Source: Mesostigma viride
Lineage: Eukaryota; Streptophyta; Mesostigmatophyceae; Mesostigmatales; Mesostigmataceae
Direction: 5' to 3'
Assembly (NCBI GenBank): GCA_009746045.1
Contig: RPFO01000156.1
Location: 3,452,318-3,516,317 of the forward strand
DNA: 64,000 nt
Position 1 is the stretch's first letter. Each line of letters opens with the position of its first letter. Position numbers and translations under genes: made by a program. Below the pieces are notes generated by a model. The model was not told where the DNA came from. It worked only from the letters and a program-made list of their open reading frames with translations, and did not search any database. Of this stretch, positions 1-9,807 are shown piece by piece.

Positions 1-538
1 CCGATGTGGGCCCTGCCGAGGGGCTTAAGACGGGCCAACCAGGTAGACACCTCCTCCTATGGCAGGGTCCCCTTGTCCCATCGCAACCCACTGGCAAACT
101 TGCGCGCGCCGGGCACCGGCGCGGCGCGACCCAGACCTATGTGACACAACTGCTTGAAGATGCAGGGCTTCTGGGACTATCCGTACTCCGCGCCCGCATG
201 ATTGACAAGGAGAAATGGGCTGCCATCTGCGATTTAAGCACCTCCCCGAGGGGTATGCTCCTGTTTTCTCCCCACGGGCCCCGCGGCCCGTTGCTAGCCA
301 GGGTAGAAGTCCGCAGGTGGAGGTTATTGGTCCTGAGGATAGCGCCGCTACACTACCGCCTCGTCTGCCATTACAGTAGAGGACAGCTCGGATGAGGATT
401 ACATCCCCATCTAGTGCTTAACGGTTGGGGGATGATGCAGACGATATTTGTCTAAACTTTTGTGTAATTATTTTTCTAATGAGATTAGCCGATAGTACTC
501 CGTGGCATGCCTTTGCGCATGACACGCATGCAAGTACT
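1..538 (+). mobile_element. 3' end of a LINE (family B), degenerate
   Basis: The stretch at about 135-240 encodes a peptide (QLLEDAGLLGLSV, then a DKEKWA motif) that lines up with the last residues of the LINE-A protein further on ([19 protein letters not shown]). It is therefore the 3' coding end of a related non-LTR retrotransposon. The reading frame is broken before this point. The segment at 370-410 resembles 59495-59530, which belongs to another copy of the same family. The remainder to 538 appears to be 3' UTR with no gene. It ends in a short ACTT tail. Confidence 0.55.
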
Positions 539-556
539 TACTTACTTACTTACTTA
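539..556 (+). repeat. (ACTT) tetranucleotide tail
   Basis: Four to five ACTT units lie between the LINE-B 3' region and the start of the LINE-A fragment. They resemble the tetranucleotide tails that follow other LINE copies in this window. Confidence 0.6.
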
Positions 557-832
557 CCGTATCTCCCTCGCCTGGCACGCTTTACGCCAATACCGGGCCC
601 TGTGGCGCAAGCCCTTGGGCAAGATAGAGAAACAGGGCCTGACGTGTAAGATCCTGGTCCTTCCTGTTCTTACGTACGGGGCCGAGACGTGGACCCTCAC
701 AGCTGACCTAGCCAGAAAGCTGGACGGCGCGGTCACCAACATGCTGCGATCCATCTTCCGTGTAGGATACGCTGCTCATGTTTGCAATGAGGACCTATAC
801 CTCGGCATGCCATATATCACAAGCACCATTAA
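557..832 (+). pseudogene. LINE-A reverse-transcriptase C-terminal fragment, left half (interrupted)
   Basis: The frame encodes the region after the RT fingers/palm of LINE-A (HRISLAWHALRQYRALWRK, LTYGAETWTLTADLARKLDG, then ITSTIK). It is nearly identical to 19294-19567 of the better-preserved copy. The match stops exactly at TTAA (829-832). The missing continuation reappears at 17522, so this is the left half of one LINE split by a later insertion. It is 5'-truncated and not functional. Confidence 0.85.
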
Positions 833-1915
833 GGGGACTCGGCGCGGCGAATATTTTCCGCGCCAAAAAAATTCCGCGGTACCCTCCGTACCGTGAAAAG
901 TGGGTGCACGGTGCGCGCACCCCTTGCGGAAGTGGCCATGGCGACTGCTTTTAGACGAAACGTGACAAATCTGGCTCGCGGAAAGCAGAAAAAATGCTCG
1001 ATTCTTGGAGAAAATTAGTTACCGGTTCTAATTTATGGTGGGATAGTTGCGATCTATGATGTCGCGGGCTCTTTTTCTTTACCATCGGCAGGGGGGGTCC
1101 GGCCTGAATTTCTGTCGGGATGAATAAAGTATAATGGATGCCTGCAGGTGTGATTGTCGATTGTTGCCAGTTTTGATGGTCCTAATGGAAGCTAGTTTAA
1201 TGATGTTTCTAAAGCCGTAAAAATTCCAGCTGCTATCTTTACCTTTCCCGTCATTTTTCGGTAAGATAACATTAGGCCTGCGCGATGCGCGCCCGACCTC
1301 TCCATGAAAGGGTGGCCTTTCTTGTGCGCCTGGGCACGAATAAATGCCCGTTATGGTACGTTCTTGTATTAAACGTCCTAAGATAGCGCTTTCCTGCTTT
1401 CTTAGCTCGTTGAGCGTAAGCTTTTTGCCTTCTTTCCGGCCAGATGCAGCCATGAAGTTGCGGGTCCTGGCGCTGCATCGCTGGATTCCTGAATGTTTTT
1501 TAGCAAGTTCGTCTGTGACGTGGCTGGCTTGCTGCAGCGCGTGGCCCACAACCTGTCGGGAAGGTGTAATGCTTTTATTTCCATGCTTCTCTGAAATTTC
1601 TTTTGCTTTATAGACAGTTGTGTTCGAGGAAATTCACGCGGTCTTCCTAAGCAGCGGCATCATTTTCCCCAGACACTGACGAGCTGGCACCTGTCTCCTA
1701 AAGAAAGTGGCTCGTGCTTGTTAGAAAGGAGGCAGTGTGTATTTTGCGGGACACAATGCTTTGGTGGCACATGCGTCAGGTAGGTTGTTCCAATGGTCTC
1801 TTCACCTTTCCCACTGAGTAAATGATAGCCTTTGTCATGCTAACCATCCATTCCATCCCATGTTCCCCTCCCACTGAGGACTTATGCTCACGTGACGCAG
1901 TCACGTGTCTATTAA

Positions 1916-3614
1916 CCCCTAAATGGGCGGAAATGCTGCCGATAAATCGGCAGTAACTCACCTATTTTGTAAACCAGCCCCTGTACAACCTAGCAATATC
2001 CAAAGGCTGTCCTTGGGGGGCAAGCATGTCCATGAGTTGCCCTAAACCATGATATTTCACAACCTCACATATATTCATCGTAGGCCATGTATAACTGCCG
2101 TCAAAGTCAGGGGGGTCAAGACGAGCGTTTTCATTTTTGGTAGAATGTGCATTTTGAATTATGTTGTAAGAGCTAGGCACCTACCACTTCAGGGATGATA
2201 AACAATTAGTTCCTGAACAGTTTGAGCCATTGGGGTCATCATTTGGGTGGGTATACCAGCAGTTACACCCAGTACAGCCCATAGGGGTAACGTTGGTAAA
2301 AAGCAACCAAGGGGGTAGGAGTGGGCATACTACCTACTAATACCTACTAATATGGCCCCCAACCATGCCAAACAATACATTTCCCTTCCACAATGATGGG
2401 GAAACATAACTGCATCATCACACTGCCCTTACATGGCACCTATGTGCAGGTGCCACCTTGTCCATGCACGTAGGTAACGTGGTACGGATACCCTACGCAA
2501 GGCATGCATTCTAGGAGGCAGCCACCAACAAACTAGTGATTTTAAGCCTATTTCAGCCTGCCCTAGCAAGGATAAACTAGGCCTAAGCTGCTATAGCTTT
2601 ACAGGTGATGGCCAGCACACCTGGTGGCACATGCTGACAATGGGAAGCTTCTACTCACCGGTTACATGCTTGATGATGCCACAGAGACCAGCCAACTGCC
2701 TCACACTCATGCAATATGTGTGTGGGAAATGTATAACAAACATATATGGAGGTATTCAAACCCATACAGCCTCTAAAACTTATCACCATCACCCTGTGGC
2801 AGGTCAACTGACTGAGGGAAGCATCTAAGAAGGGTGTTTTAGAAAGGGGCCAGGCCAGGGTCAAGAAAGAGCATGAATAATTCAAAAAGAATGTGCTACA
2901 CAAGCTAGAACGTATATATAAACGTAAAACATCGATAGGAAAACGATGCTTAAGCTTTACCAGGCATGGATGGCGTTACCTTGGCCCAGGCGGTGGCCGC
3001 AAAATGGCGCATTTCGGCACACCAAAGTTGTGCAGCATGGTCGCTGGATTCGGCGATTTCTGGCCACCCTTGCACGTTTACGACTAATATGTATCATAAA
3101 AAGTACAAAGAAACCGATATATCCTTTAAAATACGCCGGAAAGGTATTGCTGTCAACGTTTCTATCGTCCGGCCTGATCGCAGTTTTTTCCAGCAAGAAC
3201 GCTGCCGACACCTATCAAATGGCATTCCCGCGAACCAAAAATTGGCCTGTATGATCTTTAGGACGTATAAAATCAATATCCTAAGTTTGGCCAGAAAATT
3301 CGAACGCAAACGTAAATGCCATGCGTGGGCGCAAGCCGCCATGGCCAGGTCGTCGTTTTCCGGAATGCACGTTGTACGTGAAAAAGTACCCTGACCCCTT
3401 GTACTTTGACGGTCTGGAACACCTGTTAAACTTGGTCAAAATATAGCAAACCCTAGTATCATGTTCTGGAGAAACTTATAAACTTTCATTCTTCTCAGCT
3501 AAACGTTTCCTAATTCCCAATAGTATTCTCGCAAACTGGTCCCCCGAGTAGGTGCCGACAAATCGGCTGTAAGTCACTTTTTGGCGGAAAATCGGCAGCA
3601 AGACCATTTAGGGG
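1916..3614. mobile_element. Element E: 1.7-kb TTAA-flanked transposon with CCCC-type inverted ends
   Basis: TTAA at 1912-1915 and 3615-3618 flank inverted ends that both start CCCCTAAATGG. Behind each end is a second palindromic motif (GCCGATAAATCGGC on the left, GCCGACAAATCGGC on the right). A CCCC/CCCT terminus next to TTAA is typical of piggyBac-like elements. The longest frame inside (142 codons, 2966-3394, plus strand) matches no transposase known to me. The element is distinct from the GGGGA-ended family around it and is probably non-autonomous. Confidence 0.7.
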
Positions 3615-4276
3615 TTAATTAATTAATTAATGCTAACCAGAGCAGCTAGCCACAGGTTGGCTGGATAAAAAGTCAGCTTATTTTCTCTTTATATACTGCG
3701 TGTGTGCATGGTCCTCCACATTTCCGGCTTGTTGGGCATTTTGGAAGAGGGTTTTTAATGTGTTGTTGGGTGGAACAACTTGGTTGTTGGCACAAAATAA
3801 CACATTATTAGCCTGAGATAGGCATGACATATGCTGCTCAGGCGTGTCATCCTACCAGCCTTGTTGTTAAGGGTAGGTCTACTCACAAGGCTGGCTGTGC
3901 CGATGGAGGGGTGGGGCGTATGACGCTCCGGACATCCTCCTCACACTCCGTGATCAAAGTGGGCATGGTTTTGGGTGTCTAGGTTAGCAAAACAGATGTC
4001 ATTTTGGCTCAGCACTAGCTCAATTCTCTTTTAGCGTCTACCCAGGTGGTATCACAGGAAAATCAATAACTTGAGCTACGCTTGTCAGAATGAGCTCAAA
4101 CTTTGGGGTTGTGTTTCCCCCCACTCAGTGGAATTTAAAATGTATGGATGACCCAATCTGATGTGTTAATGATTTGATTTTTTTTTTTTTGGCTCAAAAA
4201 AGTACCCATTTTGCGGGAAAATTAATAACTCAAATAAATGTGACCATTTTGGCCATGTAAATAGCCCAGCTTTTAA

Positions 4277-6169
4277 GGGGAGGGTCCCATAGAAATATAT
4301 CAAAACTTACCCCCCCTAATAACTACAGAAATGCAACTGACAACCACTGAATGATGTTTGGGGACCATAAACATGATGTTTGGGCATGCATACCACCACT
4401 TGTTGGGGGTACTACCCCCAGCCATACACCGGCTATGAGCTAAAAATAGCAAAAAACGCTGTCCGGGGCACATCTTGCCCAGAACAGTGGGAGAACCAGT
4501 TGCATGAAAAAAGCACACCCCATATAAAAATGTCATGGGACATTGTTTCTACCTAATTGGATCAACAAAATCAGCACATCCCTTTGAGTTATTAATTTTT
4601 GGGCCAAAAATACGCTTTTTTAGGCGGGGCGTCCCCATACACACTCATAACACATCAATTAGGCCTGAAAAGCACAAGTCAAATTCTGTCATGACCATAG
4701 AAGGCACTGTCAAAGTTTGGTGGCATTCTGAGCTCAGCTGTAGCAGTTATTAATTTTGGCAGTTGGCCACCTGTGCAGACGCTAAGGAAGGTATTAGTGA
4801 GTATTAAGGCACACTAACACTTCCTATGCCATCCAAAAGGCTCCTGACCATGCCCAATTCGACCACAATGTACAAGGAGGTGGCTGGGAACGTCATGTGC
4901 CCTTGCCTTACCTCGACACGGGCAACCTGTTGCGTGTGTGCACAACAATGAGGCAGGTAGCTCTACATGCCTAGCCAACTCTTCTAAAGCATATTCCAGG
5001 TTTATGGTGTGGGCATCATCCCAAAACCAAGCTCAAACACACCCTAGAAAGCCATATCCACTAATTGCCCAACAAGGGTAACAACAGACAGTCCACAGAG
5101 AAAGCAGAATTATCATACATGCTGATTGCCAAGGCTTCTTACCATGGTTACCTTGCCTTGCTAGCATATGAATTAGGGCTCTCCCATTTTAGTGGGAGAA
5201 AGGCCAACAAGACAACGATAACCCCTACCTACGCGCAGTTCCACCCATGCAGTATGCCCCTCAGAAAAACCACTGCCACCTTTCTTTCCAGCGCAATTGT
5301 TTGCCAAGAAACAAACTCAAGCTTGTGAGCCTCTAACCACAATGAAGCCTCTGCTAAGAAAGGCCGCGTCAATATTCACACAAAACTGAGTGCTATTAGC
5401 AATCTCCTTCCAAGAAACCACTCAGCAAATCCCTGACAACTTGACGATATGCCACGGTCACGCTTTGACACATCCCAGCCATGCAACGTACATAAAAACC
5501 ACTGAAAGGTGCCAGGAATCTGGCGATGCGCAGCACGGAATGGCATTATACCTGGCGCTAACTGCACGGAAAGAAGCCGAAAACTTGCGTTGATAACCCA
5601 TAAAGGAAGCGAAACATTCATAGGGTCACGTTGATCACACGATCGTACCATTACCGGAATTGTCCTTCGCCCAGCGGCGCAAGAAAGAACAACCTTCCAT
5701 GGAATAATAAGACGCGCATCCCGCGAGCCTGGAGAGTGTCTTACCGATCATGACGGAAATCTTGCCGAAACCCAGCAAATTTTTTAAAGCTTTACCAACA
5801 ACGATTTAAACGCATCCTTGACGCTAGGTAAAGCCCATTAAACCTGACAATCACCGCCGCCAGCGTGCATTCTAATTTATTCCTCTCGACGAAAACATCA
5901 GATTGGACCCCCGTGGCGATGGTCATCAATAAAATCATCGACACTGCAAAAAACGCGAACTCCGCTACGAAGTAGTATCATTTACTCATCGTCTTTAAGA
6001 TTCGCTCAGTTTCTCTGCATTCCGCGAGCTATCTTTTTCTACTCTGCCTGAAAGCACGTCGCCATGGCCAGCTCCGGTAGGGGTGCGCGCCCCGTGCACC
6101 ACTTTTTCACGGTACGGACGGGTACCGCGAATTTTTCGGCGCCAAAATATTCGCGCCGGGACCGTCCCC
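4277..6169 (-). mobile_element. TTAA-family element, copy B, inserted in reverse orientation
   Basis: It is flanked by TTAA at 4273-4276 and 6170-6173. Its right-end sequence is at 4277 (GGGGAGGGTCCC) and its left-end sequence is at 6169 (reads GGGGACGGTCCC on the minus strand). On both sides the interrupted sequence is the right-end region of copy C: 17215-17265 of copy D aligns across the gap with 4250-4276 plus 6174-6200. Length is 1893 bp. No coding capacity was recognised. Confidence 0.8.
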
Positions 6170-6907
6170 TTAAAAAAGTGGGGGAACTTTGCAGAAATGT
6201 ATGGGCAGGTCATTTGGATAAGTGGTTTGTCTTGGGCAAAATATCTCATAAATAGCGTCTTTTTCTATTTTTAGCTCGCCACCGGTGCGTGGTTGGGGGT
6301 AGTACCCCCAACAAGTGGTGGCATGAATGTCCAAACATCATATTTATGGTACTCGTCAATCATCACTAGATGGTTCCCGAGTGCATTGGAACTGATATTC
6401 ATTAAAGTCAGTTTTTCAGGCTTTTGGACGTGGCGCGCCGAATATTTTCCGCGCCAAAAAATTCGCGGTACCGTCCGTACGGTGTATAATGTGTGCCCGG
6501 ACCGCTCAACCCTCGCGGAGGTGGCCATGGCGGCTTGCCTTCAGGCAATTAATCGATATGGCATCTAAAAAGCTAGAAAAAATGCATGAATTTCGCAGAA
6601 GATTAGTCGATGACCTCATTTCATGGCGGAAAGTTTACGGTTTGCAATATCGCTAATTCCTCGAACGGCTACTACGGGCGCGGGGGTCCAGGATATAATT
6701 TCTCTTGCGGATCATGAAATTTAAGGCAGGTTGACGGCAGCGATTGTGAGGCAACGTAGGCTCTAACGAGCGATTATGAGGCTAACTGGTGTTGTCGAGT
6801 TTGTGCCGAAGCTTCCCGGTTTCTTTTACATTTCCGGCATTCAAGGTAAGAACCTACGCAGGCCTGCGCATGTCGCCTTCGACGTATTCACGGAAGGCGC
6901 ACCTTCC

Positions 6908-7481
6908 TGTTACGTCCTGGCTCGACTCTATCCCAAACATCTCGCCTAACCTTACCTAAACTAGTGATGAGGCACCTACCTAGGAGTGAGGAGCTATATT
7001 GGCTATAAGACCTAGGACGCGACGACGCTGCTTCTCAATGCATTCCCTTATAATACGCCATATACCGAATAAAACCAGGGTACTACGAAGGAAACAATAC
7101 TACACTGCCGTGACCCAAGCCTATATGTGTTAATTCATTTAACACACGCCGAGTGCCATTCACGAAGGACAACTGCTGCATAAATGATCGCCGACAGGCG
7201 TGTATGCTCGGGCCGACATCGACCCTCGCACACAGGACCAACGCACGTCCACAAGGTTCACACGCAGGATAAAAGGACCACTACTAAAGTACGCAGCGCG
7301 GCGCGACTGCACCGAACCACCATACTGTACAAGTGCCACGTCACAAGGCCCGGTACCGACCGGCCAAAAGGTCCTTACTACACGTAAGCCTAGGAAAGTC
7401 AGCGAACTGCTCCGGAATGGCTGAGGCAACAAGGGACCTAATTTACGTCCGTAACAACAACAAAAGTTACGCGACGTAACA
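6908..7481 (-). repeat. 3' LTR of the gypsy element
   Basis: 574 bp, starting TGTTACG and ending GTAACA. It is identical to 15530-16103 except for one base near its left end. On the coding (minus) strand it is the 3' LTR, directly preceded by the polypurine tract. Confidence 0.93.
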
Positions 7482-7492
7482 CCTCCCCCCCA
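7482..7492 (-). other. Polypurine tract (plus-strand primer)
   Basis: The minus strand reads GGGGGGGGAGG immediately before the 3' LTR, where the plus-strand DNA primer is expected. Similar C-rich/G-rich runs occur at about 10239, 12709 and 15109 inside the element and could act as extra priming tracts; that is inference. Confidence 0.75.
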
Positions 7493-7849
7493 CAAAGGTA
7501 GGGAGCCCTCTCCCTACGCACAGGGAGGAAACCAAGGGATAGGAAACCTAATGCACCCAGCACACACCAACACAATCGGCAGGCCATCCAAGATACAAAG
7601 CACCAACGTATTAACTCGGTCTCCACCACCACGCCGGGAGGTGTAGGGTTAACCAGCACCAAGCCTGGTGGTAGGTTCCCCTAACTGCCTGGAACAGAGT
7701 CCTTGCCGGGGGGACGGCACTGGGCAGGACACACAGAGTAAACAAATCAGTACCAAGGACCAAGAACGACCAGTCAACTGGCCAGAACGTGAGGGCGACT
7801 CTATATACCGGAGGGACAACACCCTCAGGTCGGGCCTAAGGCCCTCTAT

Positions 7850-9807
7850 CTAGTTGCCATCAGTCTGATAAGTGCCACGCGAGGCCAGCAGAACATCCAG
7901 ATACGCATGGTAGTGGGCCACATCATCGGCATTGTCATGCCTATCTACAGTGAGGAAAACATCGGCCCACACGCCATCAGGAAAAAGACCCAGGAAGGCC
8001 CAGTAATACCTATGCTGCGTAAGAACGACCTGGCCACGGGCCCAGTCCAGGAAACCACAGGCAAAGAGGCGTAGGAAAGGCTCTACCGCGATCAAGCAGA
8101 GAGCCCGCAGGAGTAGGCGATGATACCGGATCCGAGAGCGCAAACCCGTCGGGAAGAACAGATCTACCAGGGGCTCCACGTCAGACGGCCACATCCGGAT
8201 GTGCCGAACCTCACGGAAGCGCCACCGACGGGCACACTGTCGCGACCCGAACGTCTCGAGGTAGTCGCTAGCCCGAGGAGGAGGATGGCCACGGGAGTCC
8301 AGACCCTGGCCCGGGATGGGCGCTGGACGACGGGCATCCCACTCTAGGATGGGCTGGAGAACCGTGCTGTACGTAGCACCCGGCACCACAGGAAACTCTA
8401 CCGTAAGGGCATCTGAGGCCATAATGCCCAGAGGCGGAGGGTAAGCCCACTGGAACCCACCGTAGGTGTCCAAGTCATTGTGACGCCTAGCCCAGCGATA
8501 CAGAACGCGCCGAACCAGGATCTCGCCCTGGAACACAGGATCAGCTACAATAACCATATCGAAAGGAGGCCGATCAGTCTCAATGGGTAGGCCACGGTCC
8601 CGCGGCGCCCGACACACCTGGGAGAACCCGAGGGACATGGGCGAAATGGCAAGCTCGGCGGAGGCGCGCGGCAGGTCACACTGTCGGCAGGCGTGCGCAG
8701 ACATACCGTACCCAAGGACAGGCGTGTCGCGCGACTCCGGCGTCGCATGCACCACAGAAGGGACCCGATCCTGATCGCCCTCGGACAACTCCCGGAGGGA
8801 ATCAGCAGCGCGGGTGGCGCGAGGATCAGGGCCGCTGGCCCGAACAACCGCAGCCAAAGACCGCGGGGCCGAAGGGACAGGGGCCGAAGCAGGGGTATAG
8901 GAACCGGCACAGACGCAGACGGCGCCGGTACAACAGGAGGTCGCGTCGGACCTGCTGCCGGAGGGGGTCGCGACGGACCCGCCACCGCAGCTGGCGCTCC
9001 GGTCTCCGGTGGCGGCGCACCCCCAGGCCACATGTTGAAAACAGGGCCCGTAGGGACAGGCAATCCGGCATACGACTGGTTACCATCCAAGCTCCAGTCG
9101 GGCACCGGAATCCTCTGCGGAGGACCACCCTCCCAAAGCCTGGGAAGACCGCCCGGGTCGCTAAAGAAACCCCGCGATGGCGGCGCTGGCGCTGTGGGGG
9201 GCCCGGAAGCGACGACGGCGGGCGCGGCCGCTGGGGCGGAAGACTCGCGCAGAGGCGCAGGTACGTCGGTAGCAGGCGCAGAGACAGCCGGAGGCGTAGG
9301 AGCCGCAGCAACAGAAGAAACCGCAGCTACCGAGGGCTCGCACAGCGCGGGCGAAACCGTAGGCGCCGAGGCAACCGAAGGGGAAGGGGGCACAGATACA
9401 AAAGACACCCCACCTGGCGTGGCTGGAGCATGCGCCTGGGCCGCCATGAAGGCCCCGAAAGCCGCGGTCAGGGACTGGATCTGTGCCTGCATCGCAGAAA
9501 CAGTCGCCGAGAGAGGATCAGGCTCACGATCCGAGCCCAAACGGGTAGGCTCCACCGACGCGCGCCGGGTCGACCGTGGTGAAGACGGGACAGGGGAAGG
9601 AGCCGACACTGAGGAGGAGGACGCTGCAGGGGAGGCCGAATACTCTGGCGTGTACTGTGCCTCGACTGGTGCGTCCGTAGGGGAAGGGTCGCCAAATGCT
9701 ACTCCCGCTGTCTGGTCCGCGATCTCCATGAACTCGACCGCCCGTAGGAGGTCACAGGGGTTGTCATCTATATCTGCCTCGCCCTCGCCCGGAAGCCAGG
9801 GGAACAC
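7850..9807 (-). CDS. Unidentified Pro/Ala/Ser-rich reading frame replacing the integrase core
   Basis: Two overlapping minus-strand frames (9807-8545 and 9031-7850) look like one protein of about 650 residues broken by a frameshift near 8870-8930. The first ATG in the upstream frame is at 9729. The N-terminal part is low-complexity P/A/S/V-rich. The C-terminal ~200 residues are ordered, rich in Trp, Arg and Tyr (for example RRVLYRWARRHNDLD and QHRYYWAFLGLFPDG), and end at 7850. I do not recognise a family; no DDE or chromodomain motif is visible. It is more GC-rich than the rest of pol, which suggests an acquired segment, perhaps a gag-like or captured host frame. 7493-7849 is non-coding 3' UTR. 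Confidence 0.5.

Larger units (their letters stand above)
833..6425 (+). mobile_element. TTAA-family element, copy C (carries two insertions)
   Basis: The left end at 833 has GC-rich palindromic structure (GGCGCGG and CCGCGCC arms around AATATTTT). The right-end region is homologous to 16920-17517 and is found in two pieces, 3960-4276 and 6174-6425. Removing element E and copy B leaves about 1993 bp, close to the 1891 and 1893 bp of copies D and B. The last ~20 bp of the right end and its TTAA are missing at the junction with copy D. No transposase frame was recognised; short ORFs inside are probably spurious. It is most likely non-autonomous. Confidence 0.7.

Noticed and set aside
2631-3394. 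Transposase inside element E.
   Set aside because: The frames (up to 142 codons) show no DDE/DDD motif pattern or other transposase signature that I can see.
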